The notes beneath the pieces were generated by a model. That model saw nothing but the letters and a program-made list of their open reading frames with translations, had not been told where the DNA came from and ran no database searches. Position numbers and translations under genes: made by a program. Positions 1 through 8,067 of a DNA stretch of 64,000 nucleotides are shown here, piece after piece; within the stretch, counting starts at the first letter, position 1, and each line of letters begins with the position of its first letter. The stretch covers positions 1-64,000 of the forward strand of contig CANNFQ010000014.1 in the NCBI GenBank assembly GCA_947503925.1, read 5' to 3'. Origin of the DNA: an uncultured Paracoccaceae bacterium (GTDB taxonomy: Bacteria > Pseudomonadota > Alphaproteobacteria > Rhodobacterales > Rhodobacteraceae).

Positions 1-474
1 AATGTGGGTGACGAGATTGAAATCGTTGGTATCCGCGACACGAAGAAAACGACCTGCACAGGCGTTGAAATGTTCCGTAAGCTGCTGGATTCCGGTGAAG
101 CTGGCGACAATATCGGCGCCCTGCTGCGCGGTGTTGACCGTGACGGTGTTGAGCGTGGCCAGGTGCTGTGCAAGCCCGGTTCGGTGCAGCCGCACACGAA
201 GTTCGAGGCTGAGGCCTATATCCTGACCAAGGAAGAGGGTGGCCGCCACACGCCGTTCTTTGCCAACTACCGTCCACAGTTCTACTTCCGGACGACAGAC
301 GTGACCGGCACGGTTGAGCTGCCAGCGGGGACCGAGATGGTGATGCCGGGCGACAACCTGAAGTTCAACGTCGAACTGATCGCACCAATCGCCATGGAAG
401 ACGGGCTGCGCTTCGCGATCCGCGAAGGCGGCCGCACCGTCGGCGCGGGTGTTGTGTCGAAGATCGTCGAATAA
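1..474 (+). CDS. tuf: Elongation factor Tu, C-terminal part (5' end outside window)
   Basis: Translation GTPase that delivers aminoacyl-tRNA to the ribosome. Only the last 157 or so of about 390 residues are visible; the frame is open from base 1, so the gene starts upstream of the window. What is seen is most of beta-barrel domain 2 (GDEIEIVGI, the LLRG segment, GQVLCKPG) and all of domain 3 ([21 protein letters not shown], ending in [10 protein letters not shown]). The G-domain is not in the window. It is followed by a long hairpin and a rho-independent terminator, then tRNA-Trp, secE and nusG, the usual alphaproteobacterial order. Identification is very secure. Confidence 0.98.
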   Translation, partial: NVGDEIEIVGIRDTKKTTCTGVEMFRKLLDSGEAGDNIGALLRGVDRDGVERGQVLCKPGSVQPHTKFEAEAYILTKEEGGRHTPFFANYRPQFYFRTTDVTGTVELPAGTEMVMPGDNLKFNVELIAPIAMEDGLRFAIREGGRTVGAGVVSKIVE

Positions 475-484
475 TCACGGGCGC

Positions 485-524
485 GTGGGTTCTACCCACC
501 CTATGCAGGGTGGGTGTAACCCAC
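485..524. repeat. Long inverted repeat just after tuf
   Basis: Eleven bases past the tuf stop a nested inverted repeat is visible: GTGGGTT (485-491) pairs with AACCCAC (518-524), and ACCCACCCT (494-502) pairs with AGGGTGGGT (507-515) around a 4-base loop. There is no T-run next to it, so it is not a classical terminator. It may protect the 3' end of the tuf mRNA or help termination together with the hairpin at 542-571. Confidence 0.6.
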
Positions 525-541
525 CGCACCGCGAAGCAAAC

Positions 542-571
542 AAAGGCCGCCCCATAAAGGGACGGCCTTTT
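542..571 (+). terminator. Rho-independent terminator of tuf
   Basis: AAAGGCCG (542-549) pairs with CGGCCTTT (563-570). An inner CCC/GGG pairing and a short T-run follow the stem. It could work in both directions, since the next gene (683-1372) converges on it from the minus strand. Confidence 0.75.
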
Positions 572-682
572 GATATTGCAGCTCGCAACTGACCAAGACC
601 CCGCAACCTCACTTTGAAGAACAACAGATCAACACCGTAAGATGGGTCTCGACCCATCAAACAGCAAAGATCACCATGCCCG

Positions 683-1372
683 CTATGGACCTGCCGAGGT
701 GCCAGCCAACCTGTCGGCAGCATGCGTCGTTTCATCAAAAAAGGCTTTGAGCCGGGCACGCCATTCTGCGGCCTCTGCCGCATCCATCTTGCGCGGGATC
801 CGACCGTCAAACCGACGAAACACAAAACCGCCGCGCCCACCTGGTTTTGGCACCAGCATCCGATCCCAGGACGACATCCGTTTTTGCCGCGCTGTCGAAA
901 AGGCGTAGGCAAAGATCGGCAGGCCCGTCACCCGGGCCCATTCCAGCACGGCGGGCTGGACTTGCAATGCCGGGCCTGTCGGGCCGTCGCCGGTCATGCC
1001 GATGCTGATCCCTTCCTTGACGCGGCGCAGTACCTTCAATGATGCAGACCGGTTGGATCGCTTCGCCGACATTTGCATCGGTTGCAAACCAACGCGGCGG
1101 TGTAGAGCACCTGCTAAACGGCCCACGGGCGAGCTGTTGTAGAGGCTGGAGAGTGGGCCATCCGGGATGGGCCAGTGTTCTGCCGCCATCAGACAGCGGC
1201 TATGCCACATCACCAGCAGCACGGGGCCTTGGGATAATGCGGCATGCAGATCGTCCAGACCTTCGCTTGTCCAGTCCGTGCGTTTCTTGCTCCGTGCCAA
1301 ATACCACCCTGCGACGGCCGCAACGCCTGCTGCAAGTGTCTGGGACTGTTCGATACGTTTACGCAATGACAT
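683..1372 (-). CDS. Lysophospholipid acyltransferase-like protein (DUF374 family)
   Basis: Predicted 229-residue acyltransferase of the DUF374 type. Members of this family are thought to move acyl chains onto lipid or lipid-A-like acceptors at the inner membrane; the exact substrate is not known from sequence. Seen directly: an N-terminal hydrophobic stretch (AAGVAAVAGWYLA), the acyltransferase block MWHSRCLMA, and the family block GMTGDGPTGP. The start chosen is the ATG at 1372 (MSLRKRI); the frame is open further upstream towards the tRNA gene, but that extension is proline-rich and unlike the family. The gene is alone, convergent with tuf and divergent from tRNA-Trp. Function beyond the family is inference. 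Confidence 0.8.
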   Translation of the reverse strand: MSLRKRIEQSQTLAAGVAAVAGWYLARSKKRTDWTSEGLDDLHAALSQGPVLLVMWHSRCLMAAEHWPIPDGPLSSLYNSSPVGRLAGALHRRVGLQPMQMSAKRSNRSASLKVLRRVKEGISIGMTGDGPTGPALQVQPAVLEWARVTGLPIFAYAFSTARQKRMSSWDRMLVPKPGGRGGFVFRRFDGRIPRKMDAAEAAEWRARLKAFFDETTHAADRLAGTSAGP

Positions 1373-1495
1373 GGGGCAGGGGCCTTGGCACGTGGGGTTG
1401 TGCCTTGTTTCAACATTTATGGGCGGTAAGACAAGTCCATCGCCGGTTCCCTCTTGATCCGGCAGAGGTTTCGGACTAACCCCACATCTGGTCAT

Positions 1496-1571
<76 letters not shown>

Positions 1572-1609
1572 GACCAGATCACCGCCCGTCGGAGGATCGG
1601 ATACACCTC

Positions 1610-2512
1610 ATGACATCATCGGACTTCAGCATCGCCTTTCATATCGGGGCGCATAAGACGGCCACATCGCATCTGCAACGGTCGCTGCGCGAGGCGACAG
1701 ATCTGCTGGCAGATGTCGGGGTGCGCTATTACGGACCACATGATTTCAGATTGCCGGGCCGTTCGATCAATCGCCTTTTTGGTCTGCATGATAAACCGGC
1801 CCGCGCGCCGCGTCGGTCGCCTCAGGATCAGTTAACCCTGCTGCGTAAGGGTGGGCACCGACTGGTGCTCAGCGAGGAAAACTATATCGGCGCGCTCAAC
1901 TCCCCCCGGCGCAGGGAAGTCCGTATGCGCTACCCCTTTGCCGCCCGTCGTGTCACGGCACTTGCCGACGCACTGGATGCGGGCGGGTTGGATGTTTTCC
2001 TGAGCATCCGGAACCCCGCAACCTTTCTGACATCGGCATATTGCCAGCAATTGTTGGGGGGACGGATAATGCCCTTGGAACGATATTTGCAAATCAATCC
2101 GCTGGGCAGCGTCAATTGGTTATCCCTGGTCAAACGTCTGCGGCGGGCGCGTGGTGTCAACCAGTTGACGATCTGGCGCTATGAGGATTATCAGCCGCTC
2201 TTCTCCAGCATCTGTGCGGCGCTTGTCGGTGACGAGGCAGGAGAGCTTGTTCAGCCATTGCCCCGGCGTATCCATGTCGGCCTTTCGGCCAAGGCAGTTG
2301 CCGAGGTGCATTTGAAGAAAGGTGACGTTGCTGACGACAAAATCGCCAATTTTGCGCGTAAGCATTTCCCTGTTGGCGAAGACGCAGCTGCATTTGACGG
2401 GTTTGATCCAGAACAGCATGCCAGGGCAGCGCAGATCTATCAGGCACAGATTGCCGCGATTGAAAATTTGAAGGGCGTCACGTTCTTGCGGCCCTCGCCA
2501 AACCACCCTTGA
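1610..2512 (+). CDS. Sulfotransferase-like protein
   Basis: A 300-residue soluble protein with the signature of P-loop sulfotransferases, which transfer sulfate from PAPS to an acceptor. The N-terminal FHIGAHKTATSHLQRSL (about residues 10-26) matches the 5'-phosphosulfate-binding loop (strand, loop with K-T, helix). LSIRNPATFLTSAYCQ (about 126-141) matches the 3'-phosphate-binding Arg/Ser segment. No signal peptide or membrane segment is seen. The acceptor (glycan, lipid or small molecule) cannot be told from sequence. It lies 38 bases after tRNA-Trp and 55 bases before secE, inside an otherwise conserved block, which suggests a lineage-specific insertion. The stop at 2512 is followed by secE in the same direction, so read-through into secE is possible. 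Confidence 0.7.
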   Translation: MTSSDFSIAFHIGAHKTATSHLQRSLREATDLLADVGVRYYGPHDFRLPGRSINRLFGLHDKPARAPRRSPQDQLTLLRKGGHRLVLSEENYIGALNSPRRREVRMRYPFAARRVTALADALDAGGLDVFLSIRNPATFLTSAYCQQLLGGRIMPLERYLQINPLGSVNWLSLVKRLRRARGVNQLTIWRYEDYQPLFSSICAALVGDEAGELVQPLPRRIHVGLSAKAVAEVHLKKGDVADDKIANFARKHFPVGEDAAAFDGFDPEQHARAAQIYQAQIAAIENLKGVTFLRPSPNHP

Positions 2513-2567
2513 AATCAGGCATCAGAATCCGTATGTCGCGACATGATTTGATAAAGGATCGTGCCCT

Positions 2568-2768
2568 ATGGCCATCGCCAACCCTGCTAAGTTCATCCAA
2601 GAGGTTCGTGCCGAAATCTCCAAGGTTGTCTGGCCGACACGCCGTGAGGTCATCATGACAACGATCATGGTGTTTATCATGGCAACTGTCACAGCGATCT
2701 TCTTTTCTTTGGTTGATCTTCTGATCCGTACCGGGTTGGCTGGCGTTCTATCGTATTTCGGCGGTTGA
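2568..2768 (+). CDS. secE: Preprotein translocase subunit SecE
   Basis: The small 66-residue SecE of the SecYEG protein-export channel. The amphipathic N-terminal helix with the conserved block KFIQEVRAEISKVVWPTR is followed by one transmembrane helix (about residues 29-52) and a short periplasmic tail. Length and layout match the single-TM alphaproteobacterial form. It is followed by nusG after a 202-base gap, the standard pairing. Confidence 0.96.
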   Translation: MAIANPAKFIQEVRAEISKVVWPTRREVIMTTIMVFIMATVTAIFFSLVDLLIRTGLAGVLSYFGG

Positions 2769-2970
2769 TATCGGGGTAAGGACAGCTCAGATTCTGCCCT
2801 GACCCTCTTGAAAATCCGGACCTGCGGCGGTAAGAGCCTGCAACTTTCCGAAAATGGCGTGCGGCGAATCGAGCAGCACGCCGCTTTTATTTTTGGGGCT
2901 GGCGACATCGCCACGTAAATGTAAACAGGAGGTCGATCCCGACCTCGCGACGACAAGGTGCTGAACACAG

Positions 2971-3501
2971 ATGGCGAAACGTTGGTATTCGGTGAGCGTT
3001 CTTTCGAACTTCGAAAAGAAGATCGCAGAAGCGATCCGCACCAAGGCGGAAGAGCAGGGCCTGAGCGACCAGATCGACGAAGTGCTGGTGCCCACCGAGG
3101 AAGTCATTGAAATTCGCCGCAACAAGAAGGTCACGGCCGAGCGTCGCTTCATGCCCGGTTACGTTCTTGTGCATATGGAAATGTCCGATGAAGGGTATCA
3201 CCTGATCAACTCGATCAATCGCGTCACTGGTTTCCTTGGCCCGCAGGGCCGCCCGATGCCGATGCGTGATGCCGAAGTACAGGCCATCCTGGGTCGCGTG
3301 CAGGAAGGCGAAGAAGCCCCACGCACATTGATCCATTTCGAGATTGGCGAGAAGGTCAAGGTCAACGATGGTCCGTTTGAAGACTTCGACGGCATGGTTG
3401 AAGAAGTTGATGACGAAAACCAGCGCCTGAAGGTGACGGTATCGATCTTTGGCCGGGCGACCCCGGTCGAGCTGGAATTCACGCAGGTTTCCAAACAGTA
3501 A
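2971..3501 (+). CDS. nusG: Transcription termination/antitermination factor NusG
   Basis: Transcription elongation factor that binds the RNA polymerase clamp helices and links to Rho or to ribosomal protein S10. 176 residues, normal length. The NGN domain starts [17 protein letters not shown] and contains [12 protein letters not shown]. The C-terminal KOW domain (about residues 124-176) holds [19 protein letters not shown] and ends FTQVSKQ. It lies between secE and rplK, as usual. Confidence 0.98.
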   Translation: MAKRWYSVSVLSNFEKKIAEAIRTKAEEQGLSDQIDEVLVPTEEVIEIRRNKKVTAERRFMPGYVLVHMEMSDEGYHLINSINRVTGFLGPQGRPMPMRDAEVQAILGRVQEGEEAPRTLIHFEIGEKVKVNDGPFEDFDGMVEEVDDENQRLKVTVSIFGRATPVELEFTQVSKQ

Positions 3502-3606
3502 CTTGCGTGTTCAGACGTGGGAGGGCTGCTGCCCGAACCACGGCAAAACCGCCCTTCGGGGCTTTGTAGGTCGGGGTTATCCCTGACGCTGAAAAGGAGA
3601 AGGCCA

Positions 3607-4032
3607 ATGGCCAAGAAAATCGTGGGTACGCTCAAACTGCAGGTTCCTGCGGGTCAAGCAAACCCGTCCCCACCCGTGGGTCCAGCGCTGGGTCAGCGCG
3701 GCATCAACATCATGGAATTCTGCAAGGCATTCAACGCCAAATCAGGCGATTTGGAGCCTGGCGCCCCATGCCCGACCGTGATCACCTATTATCAGGACAA
3801 ATCGTTCTCGATGGAAATCAAGACGCCGCCTGCGTCTTACTACATCAAGAAAGCTGCCAAGCTGAAATCCGGTTCCAAGACACCGGGCAAAGCCGTTGCC
3901 GGTTCGATTACTGGTAAGCAGGTGCGCGAAATCGCCGAAGCCAAGATGAAGGACCTCAACGCGACGTCCATCGAAGGCGCAATGCAGATCATCATGGGTT
4001 CCGCCCGTTCTATGGGCATCGAGGTGAAGTAA
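3607..4032 (+). CDS. rplK: 50S ribosomal protein L11
   Basis: L11 forms part of the GTPase-associated stalk base on 23S rRNA. 141 residues from the ATG at 3607, preceded by a good AAGGAGA ribosome site. The proline-rich N-terminal domain ([19 protein letters not shown]) and the rRNA-binding C-terminal domain ([16 protein letters not shown], ending ARSMGIEVK) are intact. The stop overlaps the rplA start by one base, so the two are translationally coupled. The 105-base leader after nusG contains GC-rich pairing segments and is where the L1 autoregulatory site lies in other bacteria; that site was not resolved here. Confidence 0.98.
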   Translation: MAKKIVGTLKLQVPAGQANPSPPVGPALGQRGINIMEFCKAFNAKSGDLEPGAPCPTVITYYQDKSFSMEIKTPPASYYIKKAAKLKSGSKTPGKAVAGSITGKQVREIAEAKMKDLNATSIEGAMQIIMGSARSMGIEVK

Positions 4033-4733
4033 TGGCAAAATATGGTAAGCGCACAACAGCAGCGCGTGAAGCATTTGCTGGCAAGGAAAACGTGTCCGTG
4101 GCCGAAGCCGCCGCATTGGTCAAAGACAATGCCAAGGCAAAATTCGACGAGACCATCGAAATTGCAATGACACTGGGCGTTGATCCCCGTCACGCCGACC
4201 AGATGGTCCGTGGCACGGTCAGCCTGCCAAACGGCACTGGCAAGACCGTTCGCGTCGCAGTTTTCGCCCGCGGCGATAAGGCTGAAGAAGCCAAAGCTGC
4301 CGGTGCAGATATCGTTGGTGCAGAAGACCTGATGGAAACCGTTCAGGGCGGCACAATCGAATTTGACCGTTGCATCGCGACCCCTGACATGATGGCTGTC
4401 GTTGGCCGTCTGGGTAAGGTTCTTGGTCCCCGCAACCTGATGCCAAACCCGCGTGTTGGGACAGTGACAATGGATGTCAAAGAAGCTGTCGAAGCCGCAA
4501 AAGGTGGTCAGGTGCAGTTCAAGGCGGAAAAAGCCGGTGTTGTGCATGCTGGTATCGGCAAGGCCTCTTTCACTGCCAAGCAACTGGAAGAAAACATGCT
4601 GGCTTTCGTAGATGCCGTCGGCAAAGCGAAGCCATCGGGTGCCAAAGGCACCTACATGAAAAAGATCGCCGTCAGCTCGACCATGGGTCCGGGCGTATCG
4701 GTTGATGTGGCATCGGCAACAGGCAACGCCTGA
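4032..4733 (+). CDS. rplA: 50S ribosomal protein L1
   Basis: L1 binds 23S rRNA at the L1 stalk and, in many bacteria, represses its own L11-L1 mRNA. 233 residues, full length. Conserved segments seen: [17 protein letters not shown], the [25 protein letters not shown] block around residues 120-145, and the C-terminal [15 protein letters not shown]. It overlaps rplK by one base and ends at a strong terminator (4755-4787). Confidence 0.98.
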   Translation: MAKYGKRTTAAREAFAGKENVSVAEAAALVKDNAKAKFDETIEIAMTLGVDPRHADQMVRGTVSLPNGTGKTVRVAVFARGDKAEEAKAAGADIVGAEDLMETVQGGTIEFDRCIATPDMMAVVGRLGKVLGPRNLMPNPRVGTVTMDVKEAVEAAKGGQVQFKAEKAGVVHAGIGKASFTAKQLEENMLAFVDAVGKAKPSGAKGTYMKKIAVSSTMGPGVSVDVASATGNA

Positions 4734-4754
4734 TCTGTCCGATCATTCCCAAGT

Positions 4755-4787
4755 AAAGGCGGGTCCCGTTGCGGGGCCCGCCTTTTT
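4755..4787 (+). terminator. Rho-independent terminator after rplKA
   Basis: AAAGGCGGG (4755-4763) pairs with CCCGCCTTT (4777-4785), followed by further T residues. It separates the L11-L1 unit from the L10-L7/L12 unit, which therefore needs its own promoter or read-through. Confidence 0.85.
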
Positions 4788-4799
4788 CTTTTGAGCCGC

Positions 4800-5064
4800 C
4801 GGGCGTTGTGGATTGAAACCAAACCGATCTCGTCCTATGAGATGGCTCTGGGTTGCCGGATTGATTCGTGCATCCCTATTCGTCCGAGACGGTGGGTTGG
4901 CAACATGCCTTTAATTCCTGCCTGAGGCGGGATTGACCAGATCTTCCAAGGCTCTTTTGAGACTTGTCTGGCACGCCCCGTTTGCATGGACTGTAGACTG
5001 TTGGGCGGCTGGGCCGTTTAACAAAATTGAGCCGGGGGGAAACCCCCAAACTTGGAGTGAAACT
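4800..5064 (+). promoter_or_regulatory. Leader region of rplJL (probable L10 autoregulatory leader)
   Basis: 265 bases between the rplA terminator and rplJ contain no supported gene. Near the end is a tight hairpin, GGGGG-GAAA-CCCCC (about 5035-5047), ending 17 bases before the GTG start. L10(L12)4 represses its own mRNA through a leader in this position in many bacteria, so an L10 leader is the likely content. This rests on position and the hairpin only; the kink-turn fold was not verified. Confidence 0.4.
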
Positions 5065-5577
5065 GTGGATAGAGCACAAAAAGAACAGCTGGTCGAAGAT
5101 CTCGGCCAGATCTTTGAAAGCTCTGGCGTTGTAGTGGTTGCCCACTACGAAGGCATGACAGTTGCTGAAATGCAGGACCTGCGCGCGCAAATGCGTGATG
5201 CGGGTGGGTCCGTGCGCGTTGCCAAGAACAAGCTCGCCAAAATCGCCCTAGAGGGAAAGCCATGTGAAAGCATTGCTGACTACCTCGAAGGCATGACCGT
5301 TCTTGCCTATTCCGAAGACCCTGTCGCTGCTGCGAAGGTCGTGGATACATACGCCAAAACGAACGACAAACTTGTCGTTCTTGGTGGTGCTATGGGTGAT
5401 AACGCACTGGACGTGGCTGGTGTGAAAGCCGTTGCCGGGATGCCATCGCGCGAGGAGCTTATTGCTTCTATCGCGGGCTGCATCGGGGCACCTGCAAGCA
5501 ACATCGCCGGGGCCATTGGCGCGCCTGCTTCGAACATCGCGAGCATTCTTTCGACCATCGAAGAGAAAGCTGCATAA
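5065..5577 (+). CDS. rplJ: 50S ribosomal protein L10
   Basis: L10 anchors the L7/L12 stalk to 23S rRNA. 170 residues from the GTG at 5065 ([13 protein letters not shown]); the start is supported by GGAG eight bases upstream and by the family N-terminus. [20 protein letters not shown] is the RNA-binding part, and the C-terminal helix that binds L12 dimers begins near residue 125. The C-terminus carries a short internal repeat, [27 protein letters not shown]. Longer in-frame upstream starts exist but run through the leader and are unlikely. It is followed by rplL. Confidence 0.97.
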   Translation: MDRAQKEQLVEDLGQIFESSGVVVVAHYEGMTVAEMQDLRAQMRDAGGSVRVAKNKLAKIALEGKPCESIADYLEGMTVLAYSEDPVAAAKVVDTYAKTNDKLVVLGGAMGDNALDVAGVKAVAGMPSREELIASIAGCIGAPASNIAGAIGAPASNIASILSTIEEKAA

Positions 5578-5642
5578 AGCACTGAATTGACTTGGGATTT
5601 ATCCCACGTTGGAACACACATAACGGAAACGGAAAGCATAAA

Positions 5643-6017
5643 ATGGCTGATCTGAAAAAACTGGCTGAAGAGATCGTTGGTCTGACCCTTCTCGAAGCAC
5701 AAGAACTGAAAACAATCCTGAAAGACGAGTATGGCATCGAGCCTGCTGCAGGTGGCGCTGTCATGATGGCTGGCCCTGCTGGCGATGCGGGTGCTGCTGC
5801 TGAAGAAAAGACTGAATTTGACGTTGTTCTGAAGAACGCTGGTGCGTCTAAAATCAACGTCATCAAAGAAGTCCGCGCCATCACTGGTCTTGGCCTGAAA
5901 GAAGCCAAGGATCTGGTCGAAGCTGGCGGCAAGATCAAAGAAGGCGCGTCCAAGGACGAAGCCGAAGAGATCAAAGGCAAGCTGGAAGCAGCTGGCGCCG
6001 AAGTCGAACTGGCCTAA
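5643..6017 (+). CDS. rplL: 50S ribosomal protein L7/L12
   Basis: Stalk protein that recruits translation GTPases. 124 residues: N-terminal dimerisation domain ([20 protein letters not shown]), a flexible Ala/Gly hinge around residues 36-55, and the conserved C-terminal domain ([33 protein letters not shown]). It ends with a strong terminator at 6043-6074. rpoB does not follow directly, unlike the classical rplJL-rpoBC arrangement. Confidence 0.98.
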   Translation: MADLKKLAEEIVGLTLLEAQELKTILKDEYGIEPAAGGAVMMAGPAGDAGAAAEEKTEFDVVLKNAGASKINVIKEVRAITGLGLKEAKDLVEAGGKIKEGASKDEAEEIKGKLEAAGAEVELA

Positions 6018-6042
6018 GCCAGACCGACTTGATCACGCTAAG

Positions 6043-6074
6043 CCGGGTCGCGCATTGCGCGGCCCGGTTTTTTT
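6043..6074 (+). terminator. Strong rho-independent terminator after rplL
   Basis: An 11-bp GC-rich stem (CCGGGTCGCGC against GCGCGGCCCGG, loop ATT) is followed by a run of T residues (6068-6074). It should fully end the L10-L12 transcript, so rpoBC must have its own promoter. Confidence 0.9.
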
Positions 6075-6683
6075 CATGCTTGACGAAAACTTGCCGCAAC
6101 GGTCGGTGCCGTTGCCTGCCGCCGGTCGCAGCTCGCAGCGAATCAAACGTAAATGCGGGGATTTCCCTAAAAAACCGCTGTCGGCAAAGCGTCGGCGATG
6201 CGTCGGCAAAACGTCGGACCCCACCGTCCCGCATCACCCCGTTAACGCAACGCGCGCCGCAATAGTGAAGGTCGCGTTAACCTTTTGGGCCGCAGTTCAA
6301 TCGTTCAGCCCGCAGCTGAGACGCGACAGATGTGTCGATGACAATAGTCACGAATTTGATCGGCCTTGATCACCCGAATGAGTGGCGAAGGTGATGGTCG
6401 TCATCTGTTCAACGCGGATCGCAATCACGAGAGCAGCGACTGATGACTATGAACCCAAAGTGCTTGATGCTGCGCGGTGTTCGAACGTCTGCTCTATCCG
6501 CTATGCGACTGATGATCATGAAAACTCCATAGTTTTGGATATCGCGCCGCGCAGAAATAGTAGCAGAGCAACCCAAGGCCGACATTGACTGTGGTGAAGA
6601 CGGACAATCTTGGCTTAGGTATAAACTGAAACCACGGTCGACAACTTCACGAGCCCTTTCAACCCAACTCAGAGAAAGCAGTC
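6075..6683. other. Intergenic stretch with an 11-bp tandem repeat; no supported gene
   Basis: 609 bases between the rplL terminator and the ManD-like gene. At 6181-6217 the unit TCGGCAAAGCG is repeated in tandem (units at 6181, 6192 and 6203, then TCGG). A short open frame at 6382-6588 (GTG start, 68 codons) contains an exact 11-mer, GCGACTGATGA, at 6436 and again at 6505. Its translation resembles no family I know, so I do not call it a gene. Confidence 0.5.
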
Positions 6684-7910
6684 ATGAAAATCACCGATGC
6701 AAAGGTCTTCGTCGGCGGCCCCAAGAAGAACTATGTGACGCTCAAAATTATGACTGACCAGGGGATCTACGGGCTTGGCGACGCGACGCTGAACAACCGC
6801 GAAACCTTGCCCGCGACCTATCTGAGGGACTATTTGGTACCAAACCTCATCGGCATGGACCCCCGGAACACCGAGGATATCTGGCAGTTTCTCTATCGTG
6901 GTGCCTACTTCCGCGGAGGGCCGATTGCGATGGCGGCTTATGGGGCCATCGACATGGCGCTTTGGGACATCAAGGGCAAGCTGGCGAATATGCCGCTTTA
7001 TCAGCTTTTCGGTGGGAAAAGTCGCGACGGTGCGATGGTTTACGCCCATGCAACCGGTGCGGATTTGGACGATCTGATGGCATCTGTCGCCCATTATGTA
7101 GAACAGGGTTACAAGGCCGTTCGCGTGCAATGCGGCATCCCCGGCATGCCCACATCAAGCTATGCCGTGCCAGAACAAAAGGGTGACGTCGAAAACTACA
7201 TCACCGATTTCAGCGGCATTCGCCCCAAGGTCGAAATTTGGGATACTGGAAAATACATGCGCTACATGCCCGGCGCGCTGGCCGAGGTTCGCGCGCATTT
7301 CGGTCCTGAATTGCACATCCTCCACGATGTTCACCACCGGCTGACGCCGCGTGAAGCGGCCGAATTCGCCAAGGACGTGGAGCCGGTGCGCCTGTTCTGG
7401 TTGGAAGACCCGACGCCCGCCGAAGATCAGAATGCGCTCAGGCTGCTGCGCCAGAATTCAACAGTACCCATCGCGATCGGCGAAGTCTTCAATTCGATTT
7501 ATCACTGCAACAAGCTGATCGAGGAAGAGTTGATCGACTATATTCGCATCGCTGTCACCTATGGCGGCGGGATCACCCATGTGAAACGGATCGTCGATCT
7601 GGCCGGCCTGCATCACGTGAAAACAGGCTTTCACGGCGCCCCAAGCCATTCGCCGGTCTCGATGGCTGCGCAAGCCCATCTGAATGCCTGGGCGCCCAAT
7701 TTTGGCATTCAAGAATATCTGGTTTTGGGCACGCCAGAATGTGACGCGCTCTTTCCCGCCGAGCATCGGCTGGAGAACGGCATGGTCTATGTGAGCGATG
7801 CTCCCGGCCTTGGTGTCGAGTTCGACGAGAACGAAGCCGAACGCTACGAATATGCCCCGGGAAGCCACCCCGTTGTCCGCCTCGAAGACGGGACAATGTG
7901 GAACTATTGA
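6684..7910 (+). CDS. manD: D-mannonate dehydratase-family enolase-superfamily enzyme
   Basis: 408-residue enolase-superfamily protein closest in pattern to ManD, which dehydrates D-mannonate (or D-altronate/D-gluconate in relatives) to 2-keto-3-deoxygluconate in hexuronate breakdown. Seen: the MKITDAKVFV start, the N-terminal capping domain with RGAYFRGGP, the ALWDIKGK segment, RVQCGIPG and SSYAVPEQ (the catalytic Arg and Tyr region of ManD), HDVHHRLTP (metal Asp plus catalytic His), WLEDP and IGEVFNS (two further metal ligands), and HGAPSHSPV. Many ManD-family enzymes have low or no mannonate activity, so substrate is inferred. No uronate-pathway neighbours are present: it stands alone between rplL and a convergent c-di-GMP gene. 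Confidence 0.82.
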   Translation: MKITDAKVFVGGPKKNYVTLKIMTDQGIYGLGDATLNNRETLPATYLRDYLVPNLIGMDPRNTEDIWQFLYRGAYFRGGPIAMAAYGAIDMALWDIKGKLANMPLYQLFGGKSRDGAMVYAHATGADLDDLMASVAHYVEQGYKAVRVQCGIPGMPTSSYAVPEQKGDVENYITDFSGIRPKVEIWDTGKYMRYMPGALAEVRAHFGPELHILHDVHHRLTPREAAEFAKDVEPVRLFWLEDPTPAEDQNALRLLRQNSTVPIAIGEVFNSIYHCNKLIEEELIDYIRIAVTYGGGITHVKRIVDLAGLHHVKTGFHGAPSHSPVSMAAQAHLNAWAPNFGIQEYLVLGTPECDALFPAEHRLENGMVYVSDAPGLGVEFDENEAERYEYAPGSHPVVRLEDGTMWNY

Positions 7911-8067
7911 GTAAGCTTAGCTGTCAGCGCTGCAACGCCGCATGCCGCACTTGCCGTTTTTGAACGCGGTCGCGAAATGCACAATACGAGCTATCTGTAG
8001 GCACATCGCTTATGGCAGCTCGGTCCCGCTCTACCGTCATCCGCTTGACGTCTGGTGCTGGTCATGA

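Noticed and set aside
642..1479. Several plus-strand open frames opposite the DUF374 acyltransferase gene
   Set aside because: They are the antisense of a gene with clear family motifs, lack start signals and resemble no protein.
6382..6588. 68-codon open frame in the rplL-manD gap
   Set aside because: GTG start without a good ribosome site and no recognisable family; the internal repeat could be non-coding. Noted in the intergenic entry.
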